Source of the DNA: Bradyrhizobium sp. BTAi1
GTDB taxonomy: Bacteria; Pseudomonadota; Alphaproteobacteria; Rhizobiales; Xanthobacteraceae
Assembly: GCF_000015165.1 (NCBI RefSeq)
Contig: NC_009485.1
Location: 1,528,001 to 1,592,000, forward strand
Direction of reading: 5' to 3'
Length of the DNA: 64,000 nucleotides
Part shown: positions 1 to 8,732 of the stretch, piece after piece
Position numbering within the stretch: the stretch's first letter is position 1
Layout: every line of letters starts with the position of its first letter
The notes under the pieces: generated by a model
Database searches by the model: none
What the model saw: the letters and a program-made list of their open reading frames with translations, nothing else
Told to the model about the DNA's origin: nothing
Made by a program: the position numbers and the translations under genes

Positions 1-1
1 T

Positions 2-466
2 TTTCTTGTCTTCAATGTTCTCTGTGGAAACGTCGACGCGCATTCGAAGAACTATTCGCTGCTGCTGCAGCCAAGCGGCGCCATCTCCATGGCGCCGCTC
101 TATGACGTCATGAATGGCGACATCTATCCGGACGTGACGCGAAATCTGGCGATGAAGATCGCCGGCCAGAACCGCGGTCACTACATCTACGTCCGACATT
201 GGGATCGGATGGCCCGGGAAAACCAGCTTTCCGGCGCGCAGGTAAGGCGCCGGGTCGCCGAATTGTCTCAGGCCGTCCTCGATGCGCTGCCGTCCGTCGT
301 CGAAGAGTTGAACACGTTGAAGAAGTCGCCGGTCTACCAGCAAATCTCGGATTACGTCGCCGGGTATTGCCGTGACATGCTGCGGAATCTGAAAAGCGAT
401 CCTCGGGAGGAGCCCGAAGAGGACTCGGATCCCGAGGGCGCCATACGTCCGCCCGGGTTCTCTTGA
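2..466 (+). CDS. HipA-like serine/threonine kinase, C-terminal part (partial at left edge)
   Basis: The frame is open from the left edge, so the start lies outside the window and about 154 residues are visible. It reads GNVDAHSKNYSLLL and then APLYDVM, which match the catalytic-loop Asp and metal-binding Asp segments of HipA kinases (GATDGHAKNFS and LYDV in the family). HipA toxins phosphorylate glutamyl-tRNA synthetase, but HipA-like kinases of alphaproteobacteria can have other targets, so the substrate is not assigned. The acidic tail (REEPEEDSDPEG) is unremarkable. Any HipB partner would lie to the left. Confidence 0.8.
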   Translation, partial: FLVFNVLCGNVDAHSKNYSLLLQPSGAISMAPLYDVMNGDIYPDVTRNLAMKIAGQNRGHYIYVRHWDRMARENQLSGAQVRRRVAELSQAVLDALPSVVEELNTLKKSPVYQQISDYVAGYCRDMLRNLKSDPREEPEEDSDPEGAIRPPGFS

Positions 467-651
467 GCATTTCTGCCGAACTGCTCCGGAGAGCATATTC
501 GGCTGGTATGAAGTTTCCGGCCGACTCCGGGATCGAACGCGCGACAGCTGGGGTGCCGCCGCTGCCTGAAAGTCAGTGGGTTACCTTTGGTTCTGGTGTA
601 GGGCAGGCCGCAGCTTGCCGCTTTTTGCGCCCATTGACAAGAAATCTCATT

Positions 652-922
652 TTATCGGCCAAACCAAATCAGCAGCACACCTCCGAGAACAAGGAGAAAA
701 GCGCCCTCGTGCCAACGAGTGAGACCAGAGCCGGCAAACCTTTCTCCCATTGTGTAGGTGGTCCGTAGCACGACCATTCCAAGCAGGCAGCTAAGAAGAC
801 TGGCCGCCCGCGCAGGTGTGTCTCCAGACCTGAGCATGGACAGGGCAAGGATGACCATTAAGCGAAAGGAAGCGAATGGCCCGTCGTCCCAACGTGGCCG
901 TAGAACCTTGGGCGTTAAGCAT
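652..922 (-). pseudogene. Damaged paralogue of the small membrane protein found behind mgtA
   Basis: Read on the minus strand from 922, this begins MLNAQGSTATLGR, like the intact protein at 8472-8732 (MLNTQGSTATLGR). About 10 extra bases near 870-890 then shift the frame. The remainder, from an internal ATG at 858 (MVILALSMLRSGD), matches the intact copy to the shared end LLIWFGR. Either it is a broken gene, or a 68-residue protein is made from the internal ATG and still keeps the hydrophobic segments. It lies directly behind a second copy of the mgtA leader with no ATPase gene between. Function unknown. Confidence 0.65.
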
Positions 923-959
923 TTTGCGTCACACATCAACTCGGACAGTGGAGGCACGT

Positions 960-1328
960 CATACAATAATGATCGTGTCGGGCAATCTTGCGGGAGATCA
1001 AAAGGATGGAAGGCTTCAGTTATCCCGCGGCGTGACGCATGTCGCCGCTCGGTGAAGCGTTCCCGCATGGAAAGTGAGGGCGGGACGTAGCGGGTCTTAT
1101 CGTCAAGATTTGAGAGGACGCAGCCGTTGAACGAATAACGTGGGCCATGAAGGCGCAGTGCCTGATCGCTCTGCTGCGGTTCGCCGCGGGGGCTCAGCCG
1201 GACCTGCCTTCGCGGGTGCCGAGCCGGATCGGCGGCCGCAATGTTGAACCGTATCGTATCGTCCCGGCCGCCCACGCTGTCTGGCTGTTCGTATCGAAAA
1301 TTATTCGCAGATGAGCAGCGGGCCAGAC
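960..1328 (-). promoter_or_regulatory. Second copy of the mgtA leader sequence
   Basis: On the minus strand this roughly 370-base block aligns with 5395-5772 upstream of mgtA. The alignment starts with a 39-base stretch differing at only a few positions (1290-1328) and ends at ATTGTATG where mgtA begins. Conserved blocks include CTCACTTTCCATGCGGGA and GCGGGATA-CTGAAGCC, followed by a TCTCCCGC arm. It is followed not by mgtA but by a junction resembling the mgtA 3' end and the small membrane protein. It looks like a leader RNA left after deletion of the ATPase gene. Confidence 0.6.
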
Positions 1329-1346
1329 CCCTGGGGGCCGCTGCCG

Positions 1347-1362
1347 ATCCTCCCAGGAGGCT
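1347..1362. promoter_or_regulatory. Candidate CsoR/RcnR-type operator (site A)
   Basis: The 16 bases ATCCTCCCAGGAGGCT contain the perfect inverted repeat CCTCC-CA-GGAGG. They match sites at 5335, 9228 and 10475 and lie just upstream (minus strand) of the duplicated mgtA leader, the same arrangement as site B. The adjacent IS5 remnant starts within a few bases. Confidence 0.5.
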
Positions 1363-1365
1363 AAT

Positions 1366-2415
1366 CTAGTCGTCCGTTAAGAAGCCTGTTTGACGGGCCG
1401 GGTGGCCAGCTGCGGAGCGCCAAAGGGCGATCAGAATTGAGGCCAGCAGATCCCTCAGCCATGCGAGGACGCGGCGGAGGTTGTGGCCAACGGCAGTGAG
1501 AATGACGTTGATGGCGTCGCCGTCACGGCCCTTGAGATGGCAGCGGCCGAGATGGCCGTCGCTCTTCATGTGACCGATGATCGGCTCGATGGCGGAGCGG
1601 CGGCGGAGTTCACGTTCGATCGCGCCGAAGACACCGCGCTTCTGCCCGGAGATGAAGACGCGACGCGGGCGCTCCGTCGTGTGGCCGCGATATCCCTTGT
1701 CGACATAGGCGCGCTCGATGGCGCATCCGGTCAGCTTCTCGGTCGCCTCGATGATACTGCCGAGCGTATGGCCATCGTAGGGATTGCCGGGGAGAGATCG
1801 AGCGTGGAGCACGAACTGGCCGCCCGGGGCGCGGCCGTTGGTGGTGACGATCGACGCCTTGACGCCGAACTCGTAAGGCGCGGACGCCTTGCCCTTGCCG
1901 ATGCATTCGACCTCGGGAGCGTGGAAGGAATAGAGCTTCCAGCCCCGCTGGCGCTGCTGCTGCGATCTGATCTGGCTCGCGCGGGCCAGCGGGGCCTCGA
2001 ACACCGCTTCGAGCTCGGGGCGACCTTCGATCTTGCGGCGGATGTCACGGATGATGCGGCCGAGCCGGCTCTTCAGCAGGCGTAATTGCCGCTGATGGCG
2101 CTTGAACTGCTTGGCATGGGCATAGCGCGCAGCCATCATCGCAGCTCGCTCGGCGATACGTCGGTACGACTGCCGCAACTGCACGCCGTGTTTGCGGACC
2201 AGCCGGTTGAGCCCTTCGATAGCCGCATGCAGCAGCTTGGCATCGGTCGGAAACGTGATGGCCTTGGGCTGCACCGTGGTGTCCACCGTGACGCGCTTGA
2301 GGTCGCGCGGACGCAATGCGCCTGTGTCATGCGCCACACGCAGACTCTCCGCGAGCAGGAGCTCAAGCTTGTCACCCAGGCGCTTGCGCCAATGGCTCAG
2401 GTCCGAAAGTGATAT
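1366..2415 (-). pseudogene. IS5-family transposase, N-terminally truncated
   Basis: The minus-strand product has IS5-type DDE features: VTVDTTVQPK (first Asp), YVDKGYRGH (second Asp) and RRSAIEPIIGHMKSD (Glu), with an inserted basic helical region between them. It starts at SDLSHWRKRLGDK; the usual N-terminal domain is missing and the few codons upstream (2416-2451) look like unrelated sequence. I see no inverted repeat at either side. It is therefore an immobile remnant, bounded at its 3' end by site A of the mgtA-like locus, so its insertion or a later deletion may have shaped that locus. Confidence 0.75.
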
Positions 2416-2471
2416 GATTATTTTAAGCAGCGCTGACGACGTCGGGGGCACGAGTCCAGGAGAACCCAGCC

Positions 2472-2948
2472 ATGAAAAATTTGGCGCTTATCATAACACT
2501 CATTGTCCTCGCGATGACCCCCCCGGCTTCGGCCCGAGGCTCAGTCAGCACGCGAAACGACTGGTCGACATTGTCCGCTGACAAGCTTCAGCATTTACCC
2601 GCACCAATCGGCTCTGCCATCCGCGCAGCTCAGAAGGCTTGCGGAGATGACGAACCCAGGGCTCGAACCGGATTTCTACGATATCTCCGAGCAGAGATTG
2701 GGCAGCAATTTGTGTCGCTCCACTTCGATCAATTCCATTGTGCGCAACCTTCTGCACTGTGCAGTTCTGCGGGGTGCATGCATCGTATCTTCTTGACCGA
2801 TGAAAGGGGGCAGACCCGTGAGGTGTGGCAGGCCCAAACGCACGAAATCGATATGGATGACAAGGCGGGACGGGCTGCCGTCAACGTGAATTGTGGCGAT
2901 TTCTGCGCCTCCAGGCTGTTATGGAACGGCAACGGCTTTTCGAGGTAG
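2472..2948 (+). CDS. Hypothetical secreted protein
   Basis: This 158-residue protein has a clear signal peptide (MKNLALIITLIVLAM, cleavage likely after ASA near residue 21) and an AGGAGAA ribosome-binding site at 2458-2464, about seven bases before the ATG. The mature part has six cysteines, several spaced like disulfide pairs (C-S-S-A-G-C and C-G-D-F-C), as expected for a periplasmic or secreted protein. I recognise no catalytic motif. Similar lone secreted proteins are common in Bradyrhizobium-type genomes. It is convergent with the NRAMP gene. Confidence 0.7.
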   Translation: MKNLALIITLIVLAMTPPASARGSVSTRNDWSTLSADKLQHLPAPIGSAIRAAQKACGDDEPRARTGFLRYLRAEIGQQFVSLHFDQFHCAQPSALCSSAGCMHRIFLTDERGQTREVWQAQTHEIDMDDKAGRAAVNVNCGDFCASRLLWNGNGFSR

Positions 2949-3024
2949 CCGTTCGATCTTTGCAAGGGCGAGCACGCCAGAACCGAGGCGCGGAATCCGC
3001 TCTGCACCTCACCTCTTGCAATCG

Positions 3025-4689
3025 CTAAGCCCCCGCGGTGGCGAGCTGGAATATCCGCACAAGCACCAAACCGCCGGCGACGAGGAGATAGCCGCGCAGG
3101 ACGATCATCCACACCCGACTGAGCACGCTGAGTTGGGCCGGAGGCAGCTCACTAAGCGGCGGCATTCGCCAATTGTCGTACACGTCAACCTTTCGTTTGG
3201 CTCGCTTTGGCCAGGCGCGCGCGGCAGACGGGCGACGCGAAAGCTCGAATATTTTTGCGCCGATGGTCAGTAGGCCGCCAAGAATGCTTCCGCCAACCAG
3301 GATGCCCACGATCCATTGCTCGCCCATGTCCGGAAAAAGCACGGAAGCCGTAAGAATGGTCGACAGCAGCACCAGCACCGCGATAATGGCCCCGGTGAAG
3401 AGGTTCAGCATCCGCGAATTCGCCCAGGGGCCTAGGACCGCCGTATCGTTGCATAGCAGCAGCAGGAACACCGTCGCGCTCGGCAGCAACACGCCAGCCA
3501 GAGTCTGGACTGCGTTCGTCAACAGCCCGAGCGGCGTTCCCGGCGTCAGCACGAGGACAGCGGCCACGATGATCAGTGCGAAATAGACGCCATAAAAACC
3601 CTTCGCGTCCGACGGCCTGCGATGCAGTGAATGCTTCAAGGAAAATACGTCGCCGATTGCGTAAGCAGTGGACAACGAGACCGCGGCAGCGCCAACAATA
3701 CTGGCGTCCAGTAGGGCGAGCGCAAATAGCACTGCTGGTAGACGACCGGCATATTTCTCCAAGCCGACCGCCGTACCCAACGCATCGGTATAATTGCCGA
3801 ACTCAGGTCGTCCCGTGAAAATCGCCGCCGAGAAGCTGATCATCGCCACCGCGCCCAGGATAACGAGCGCGATGCCCAGGCAAAGATCCCAGCGCTCGTA
3901 TTGGATGAAGCGCGGCGTGATCCGTTTGTCGATGAGATAGCTTTGCTGGAAGAACAGCTGCCAGGGCGCAACCGTAGTGCCGACGACGGCGATGATCAGC
4001 AGCATGACCTCGCTGAGATTGCCGTCCTTTGGCATTTTCGGAACCAGGAAGTCAGCCGCGATCTGCTCCACCGGCGGATGTACCATCAAGACGACTGGCA
4101 CCAGCAGCAGGCTGCCGAAGACCAGGACGATTGCGAACCGCTCGAAACGGCGGAAGTTTCCAGTGCTGACAGCGAGCATTACGATCAGGGCAGATGCCAG
4201 CACGCCCCAGAACTGCGACAGGCCGAGATACCGCAAGGCCAGACTGATCCCGATGAATTCGGTGACGAGCGTCAGTGCGTTCAACAGGAACAAGTCTATC
4301 ACGCTGAACGCACCCCAGAACTTGCCGAAGCGCTCAAAGATCAGCCGTGCATGACCGACCCCGGTCACCGCGCCAAGGCGCACCACCATCTCCTGGTTCA
4401 CATAGAGCACCGGGATCAGCAGCATCAGCGTCCATAGCAGGGTCGTTCCGTAATTCTGCCCGGCCTGCGTGTAGGTGCCGAATGCGCCGGCATCGTTGTC
4501 GCCCACCATGACGATGAGGCCCGGTCCTAGGATCGCGATCAGCGTTCTCCATCGCGCCCAGAATCCCCTCCGCGGCCCATGATCATGGTGCCGGATGGTG
4601 CCGAGTGCGCCATGGATATCGCCGATATGGGCCTCGTCGAGCACGGCGGCCCGGCTGACCTCCTTGTGAGCAGGATTCATGATGTTCAT
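3025..4689 (-). CDS. NRAMP-family divalent metal transporter with altered metal site (possible Mg2+ transporter type)
   Basis: This 554-residue integral membrane protein has NRAMP (SLC11) architecture of about 11-12 helices. In helix 1 the canonical DPGN metal motif reads D66-A-G-A (VGDNDAGAFGTY). In helix 6 the usual MPHN reads A241-P-W-Q (TTVAPWQLFFQQ). Loss of the metal-coordinating Asn and Met is what distinguishes NRAMP-related magnesium transporters from Mn/Fe transporters, so Mg2+ is a reasonable guess given the neighbouring mgtA, but this is inference. The start at 4689 is chosen for AGGGG about seven bases upstream; a longer frame continues upstream but is Arg-rich and unlike the family. 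It is divergent from mgtA and shares the intergenic region holding site B. Confidence 0.85.
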   Translation of the reverse strand: MNIMNPAHKEVSRAAVLDEAHIGDIHGALGTIRHHDHGPRRGFWARWRTLIAILGPGLIVMVGDNDAGAFGTYTQAGQNYGTTLLWTLMLLIPVLYVNQEMVVRLGAVTGVGHARLIFERFGKFWGAFSVIDLFLLNALTLVTEFIGISLALRYLGLSQFWGVLASALIVMLAVSTGNFRRFERFAIVLVFGSLLLVPVVLMVHPPVEQIAADFLVPKMPKDGNLSEVMLLIIAVVGTTVAPWQLFFQQSYLIDKRITPRFIQYERWDLCLGIALVILGAVAMISFSAAIFTGRPEFGNYTDALGTAVGLEKYAGRLPAVLFALALLDASIVGAAAVSLSTAYAIGDVFSLKHSLHRRPSDAKGFYGVYFALIIVAAVLVLTPGTPLGLLTNAVQTLAGVLLPSATVFLLLLCNDTAVLGPWANSRMLNLFTGAIIAVLVLLSTILTASVLFPDMGEQWIVGILVGGSILGGLLTIGAKIFELSRRPSAARAWPKRAKRKVDVYDNWRMPPLSELPPAQLSVLSRVWMIVLRGYLLVAGGLVLVRIFQLATAGA

Positions 4690-4724
4690 TGTGCATCCCC
4701 TGAACTGGCGGGATCGATGTTCGA

Positions 4725-5042
4725 CTAAACGGCGATCTGCTCGAGCGCAGCCACTTGCCCGCCGCCCGGAACGAGGCGCGGAGCGCTTAAATACGGCAGC
4801 TCGCCTTGATTGCCGGGTGGCTCGTCCGCAATGGCCGCGAACTCCCACCGGCACTCCAGGCGCCCTCCATCAGAGGTAAGCGACCAACGGCAGACCAGCG
4901 CCTCGCGCGGACGCTGGGCCTGCGGGCGACCAAAACCAAGCCGGTTGTCGTTGGTATAGATTGGGGAAAAACCAACCGCTGCGCTCCGCAGGCCGTTCGG
5001 CCGTTGCACGCCACGCCGGATTTTTGCGAATTTCTCGAACAT
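4725..5042 (-). CDS. Small hypothetical protein upstream of the NRAMP gene
   Basis: The minus-strand ATG at 5042 is preceded by GGAGGTGAGC and encodes 105 residues including ALVCRWSLTSDGGRLECRWE. A CRW...GRLECRWE pattern resembles small proteins I recall from Rhizobiales, with no known function. It ends 35 bases before the NRAMP start, so the two could form an operon. Its ribosome-binding site lies in the 3' arm of the hairpin at 5044-5082, which suggests that translation could be gated by RNA folding. Supported by start context and family resemblance only. Confidence 0.5.
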   Translation of the reverse strand: MFEKFAKIRRGVQRPNGLRSAAVGFSPIYTNDNRLGFGRPQAQRPREALVCRWSLTSDGGRLECRWEFAAIADEPPGNQGELPYLSAPRLVPGGGQVAALEQIAV

Positions 5043-5043
5043 C

Positions 5044-5082
5044 GCTCACCTCCACCCCGCGCTCGGCGACGGGATGGTGAGC
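5044..5082. promoter_or_regulatory. Hairpin with 7-bp GCTCACC/GGTGAGC stem
   Basis: Perfect 7-bp arms enclose a GC-rich loop containing GGCGACGGGA. The same arms and core recur at 10729-10762. On the minus strand the GGTGAGC arm is the ribosome-binding site of the gene starting at 5042. On the plus strand it precedes an ATG that is followed by a stop after four codons. Confidence 0.45.
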
Positions 5083-5334
5083 ATGGCGGGTCGCTAGGCG
5101 CGACCGGCAATCCTCACGCGGCCGCAGCCGACACGATCGATTCTGAATTTCTGCGGCATCACGGGCCCCGTAACGGGGCGGGTCATGCCAGAGATGCTAC
5201 TGCCCATGGTTCTTTCAGGAGTCTCTCGACTCCGCTCGGATTGCCTTTGGTCCTCAATGCGGTCCAGAACGATCTGGTTCCAACCACAGATCGGCCCGTA
5301 CGCCTGTTGTCGGACCCTGTCAAGCAATTTGGCT

Positions 5335-5350
5335 ATCCCCCCTGGAGGAT
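5335..5350. promoter_or_regulatory. Candidate CsoR/RcnR-type operator (site B)
   Basis: ATCCCCCCTGGAGGAT lies inside the longer imperfect palindrome TATCC...GGATA (5334-5351). It sits in the divergent NRAMP/mgtA region. A possible plus-strand promoter (TTGTCG, 17 bases, TGGCTAT) would place the -10 box on the operator edge, consistent with repression of mgtA. Confidence 0.55.
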
Positions 5351-5394
5351 AGGCCGCATCCGCCATGGAGGATCGTTTGCGAGGCGACTGGACC

Positions 5395-5762
5395 GTCTGG
5401 ACCGCTGCTCATCTGCGAACAATTGTCGATACGACTGCGACGAGCGGACAGGCAGTCGGCGGCCGGACGAAGCGATACGGTTCACATTGGGCCGATCTGG
5501 CTTTTGCACCCGCGCAGGCAGGTCCAACTCAGCTCGCGGCGAACCGCCAAAGGGCAGATCAGAAGAGCACCAAACCTTCATGCCTCACGTCGAGACCATC
5601 CGTTCACCGCGACATCCTCTCAAATCTGGACGACAAGGCCCGCCGCGCCCCGCGCTCACTTTCCATGCGGGAACGCCTCCGCCACCGGCCACATGCCGCT
5701 AAGCCGCGGGATAGCTGAAGCCTCCATCTGTTTGATCTCCCGCAAGAGAGCCAGACCCCATC
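5395..5762 (+). promoter_or_regulatory. Long conserved leader of mgtA, candidate structured or sensing RNA
   Basis: About 370 bases separate site B from the mgtA ATG and hold no convincing gene. The block is repeated at 960-1328. Two stems are preserved in both copies: CCCGC/GCGGG (5649-5653 with 5667-5671) and GCGGGA/TCCCGC (5706-5711 with 5738-5743), the second just upstream of the start codon. Because the arms are interchangeable (GCGGGA at 5667 can also pair with TCCCGC at 5738), two exclusive folds are possible, as in attenuators and riboswitches. mgtA genes elsewhere are known to have Mg-responsive leaders; this one matches none I recognise. Confidence 0.5.
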
Positions 5763-8435
5763 ATGATTGTATGGCTCCCGCTGTCCCGGCTGGTGGATAC
5801 ACCCATGCACTTGCTATCGAAGCCGACGAAGACGATTGATCGCCATGGTGCTGGTGTGGCGGCAAACGACGGCTGGCTCGCGGCAATAAGCCGCCTTGAG
5901 CCGAGCGAAGCCTGCACGAAGGTGGGTTCGACGCCGGAAGGACTCTCGGCTACTGAAGCTGCGACGCGGCTGAAGAAGCTTGGACCTAACCTGGTCGCCC
6001 GGGAACGCAAACCGACCATTCCCGAGGAGATTTGGAACCGCGCGCGCAACCCTTTGAACGCCTTGCTCTTGACGCTCGCGGTGGTCTCTTTTCTCTTGGG
6101 AGACGTTCGCGCTGCCGTCGTGATCGCTGCGATGGTCGTGCTGGCGATCACGACCGCCTTTATCCAGGAGCACCGGTCGAACGAGGCCGCAGCCCGGCTG
6201 CGCGCCATGGTTCACACGACCGCAAGTGTCAGGCGCGGACCTGTCCGAGCGGATGACCCCTTCACAGAGATTCCAATGGATCAACTCGTGCCGGGGGATG
6301 TGGTGCGGCTCTCAGCCGGGGATATGATCCCGGCGGATCTGCGCTTGCTCGAGGCCAGGGATCTGTTCGTCAATCAGGCCGTCCTGACCGGCGAATCCAT
6401 GCCTGCGGAAAAACACGGCCAATCCAGCACGTCCGCGTGCGAGGACCCCTTCGACCTCCTGAACGTCTGCTTCATGGGCGCGAACGTTGTTTCCGGGTAC
6501 GGCACCGGCGTGATCTTGCAGACCGGTCGGAACACCTTCTTCGGCCAGCTCGCCCACGAGATTGCTGGACGCCGCGTTCCGACCGCCTTCGACCAGGGCA
6601 TCAACAGGTTCACCTGGCTGATGATCCGCTTCATTCTTGTGATGGTTCCTGCCGTTTTCCTGATCAACGGCCTGACCAAGCACGATTGGCTGGAGGCGTT
6701 GCTTTTCGCGGTGGCGGTGGCCGTCGGCCTCACGCCCGAAATGTTGCCGATGATCGTGACGGTTAATCTCGCCAAGGGCGCGATCGCAATGTCGCGCAAG
6801 AAAGTGATCGTCAAACGGCTGAATGCCATTCAGAATTTCGGGGCGATGGACGTCTTGTGCACCGACAAGACGGGCACGCTCACCCAGGATCGAATTATCC
6901 TCAAACGGCACATCGATATCGAGGGAAATGACTCAGACGAAGTGCTCCTGTACGCGTTCTTGAACAGCCATTTCCAATCCGGGTTGAAGAACCTGCTCGA
7001 CAAGGCAGTGCTTGCACACGCTGAATTCGATGAACGATTGCGGGTTGACGGCGGCTATTCGAAAGTCGACGAAATCCCCTTTGACTTCACACGCCGGCGC
7101 CTCTCCGTGGTCGTCAGGCGCGACGGCACGAAGCATCTGCTCATTTGCAAGGGCGCCGTCGAAGAGATTTTCGCCGTTTGCTCAAAATACTGCCTGAACG
7201 GCGAGGTGGGCCGGCTCGACGGAACTCATTTCGTGGCAGCCAAAGAACAGACGAGCAGCCTCAATTCCGACGGATTTCGCGTCGTCGCGGTAGCCTACAA
7301 GGAAATGGAGCCGTCGAAGACGGTGTATTCGGTCGAGGACGAGGCGGACCTGACGCTTCTTGGATACATTGCCTTTCTGGATCCTCCGAAAGAGAGCGCA
7401 ATGGAGGCGATCGCGGCGCTCGCGCGGAAAGGCGTGCAGGTCAAGGTACTCACGGGCGATAACGAGGTCATAACGCGCAAGATCTGCCACGAGGTTCAAC
7501 TGGAGGCAGGTGAAATTGTGCTGGGCAGCCGGATCGGCCAGATGACCGATGCCGAACTGGCCGAGGTCGCCGACCGCACGACCGTTTTCGCCAAACTGAA
7601 CCCCGAGCAGAAGGAAAGGGTAGTACGAGCCCTTCACGTCAAGGGACACGTGGTTGGATTCCTCGGCGATGGCATCAACGACAGTCCAGCCCTGAAAGTT
7701 GCTGACGTCGGCATCTCGGTGGATACCGCGGTCGACATCGCCAAAGAGTCAGCAGACATCATCCTGCTCGAAAAGAGCCTTCTCGTCCTTCAGGAAGGCG
7801 TAACGGAAGGTCGTAAGGTGTTCGCGAACATCACGAAATACATCAAGATGGGCGCGAGCTCGAACTTCGGGAACATGTTCAGCGTGCTCGGGGCAAGCAT
7901 CTTCCTGCCGTTCCTGCCGATGGCGCCGATCCAGGTCCTGACGAACAATCTGCTTTACGATTTTTCACAGACGACGATACCGACCGATAATGTCGACGAT
8001 GAGTATGTGGCTTCACCGCGAAAATGGGACATCGGCAACATATTCAAGTTCATGATCTTCATCGGACCGATCAGCTCGATATTCGATTACGCAACCTACG
8101 GCATGATGCTTTTTGTGTTCGATGCCTGGAATAACGCGCCGTTGTTTCAAACCGGCTGGTTTGTCGAATCGCTGCTGACGCAGACGCTGATCATTCACAT
8201 TATCAGGACGGCCAAGATTCCTTTCATCGAGAGTCGCGCAAGTCCCGCGCTCATTACGACGACGATCATCATTTGTACGATCGGCATGACGTTGCCCTTC
8301 ACTTGGGCTGGAGCTGCCCTGGGTTTCGTGCCCTTGCCGTGGACCTACTGGCCGCTGGTGACCGCCATGCTGCTGATGTATGCAGTCCTTACGCACTTCG
8401 TCAAAGTCTGGTTCACACGAAGGTGGGGCCTCTGA
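5763..8435 (+). CDS. mgtA: Magnesium-translocating P-type ATPase
   Basis: This 890-residue P3B-type ATPase imports Mg2+ at the expense of ATP in the inner membrane. Motifs in order are TGES (about residue 208, actuator domain), TPEMLPM in helix 4 (about 323, typical of MgtA/MgtB), DKTGTLT with phosphorylated Asp368, TGDN (about 565) and GDGINDSPAL (about 633), then a C-terminal helix bundle. The size is normal for MgtA. The ATG at 5763 coincides with the end of the duplicated leader; an ATG at 5805 has the better ribosome-binding site (GGTGGA at 5791) and would remove 14 residues. A small membrane protein gene follows after 36 bases. Expression is probably controlled by site B and the long leader. 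Confidence 0.93.
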   Translation: MIVWLPLSRLVDTPMHLLSKPTKTIDRHGAGVAANDGWLAAISRLEPSEACTKVGSTPEGLSATEAATRLKKLGPNLVARERKPTIPEEIWNRARNPLNALLLTLAVVSFLLGDVRAAVVIAAMVVLAITTAFIQEHRSNEAAARLRAMVHTTASVRRGPVRADDPFTEIPMDQLVPGDVVRLSAGDMIPADLRLLEARDLFVNQAVLTGESMPAEKHGQSSTSACEDPFDLLNVCFMGANVVSGYGTGVILQTGRNTFFGQLAHEIAGRRVPTAFDQGINRFTWLMIRFILVMVPAVFLINGLTKHDWLEALLFAVAVAVGLTPEMLPMIVTVNLAKGAIAMSRKKVIVKRLNAIQNFGAMDVLCTDKTGTLTQDRIILKRHIDIEGNDSDEVLLYAFLNSHFQSGLKNLLDKAVLAHAEFDERLRVDGGYSKVDEIPFDFTRRRLSVVVRRDGTKHLLICKGAVEEIFAVCSKYCLNGEVGRLDGTHFVAAKEQTSSLNSDGFRVVAVAYKEMEPSKTVYSVEDEADLTLLGYIAFLDPPKESAMEAIAALARKGVQVKVLTGDNEVITRKICHEVQLEAGEIVLGSRIGQMTDAELAEVADRTTVFAKLNPEQKERVVRALHVKGHVVGFLGDGINDSPALKVADVGISVDTAVDIAKESADIILLEKSLLVLQEGVTEGRKVFANITKYIKMGASSNFGNMFSVLGASIFLPFLPMAPIQVLTNNLLYDFSQTTIPTDNVDDEYVASPRKWDIGNIFKFMIFIGPISSIFDYATYGMMLFVFDAWNNAPLFQTGWFVESLLTQTLIIHIIRTAKIPFIESRASPALITTTIIICTIGMTLPFTWAGAALGFVPLPWTYWPLVTAMLLMYAVLTHFVKVWFTRRWGL

Positions 8436-8471
8436 CATACCCCTACTGTTCGAGTCGATGCGTGACGCAAA

Positions 8472-8732
8472 ATGCTTAACACTCAGGGTTCTACTGCCAC
8501 GTTGGGGCGACTGGCCTTTCGGTTGGCGGTCATACTTGCCCTGTCCATGCTCTGGTCTGGAGACGCACCTGCGCGAGCGGCGAGCCTGCTCAGCTGTTTG
8601 CTTGGAGTTGTCGTGCTGTGGATCGCCTACATCGAGAGAGAGAAGTTTGCCGGTTCTGGTCTTACCCGTTGGCACGAGGGCGCTTTTCTCCTTGCTCTCG
8701 GAGGTACGCTGCTGATTTGGTTTGGCCGCTAG
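8472..8732 (+). CDS. Small hydrophobic protein co-transcribed with mgtA
   Basis: This 86-residue protein has three likely membrane segments (residues about 16-30, 36-54 and 69-85) and ends LLIWFGR. It starts 36 bases after mgtA, so one transcript is likely; no strong ribosome-binding site is visible, which hints at coupling to mgtA. A damaged copy sits at 652-922 behind a second mgtA leader, so the leader and this gene travel together. Small membrane proteins that modulate MgtA are known in enterobacteria (MgtR, MgtS), but I see no sequence similarity; any such role is inference. Confidence 0.6.
   Translation: MLNTQGSTATLGRLAFRLAVILALSMLWSGDAPARAASLLSCLLGVVVLWIAYIEREKFAGSGLTRWHEGAFLLALGGTLLIWFGR

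Noticed and set aside
500..560. Sequence reminiscent of a tRNA 3' half (GTTCGATCCCGG on the minus strand)
   Set aside because: No acceptor, D or anticodon stem can be formed; not a tRNA.
1483..2085. Plus-strand frame antisense to the IS5 transposase
   Set aside because: It is an out-of-phase shadow of the transposase gene, with no start signal.
5365..5718. 117-residue frame in the mgtA leader
   Set aside because: The duplicate leader at 960-1328 does not preserve the start codon; conservation is better explained at RNA level.
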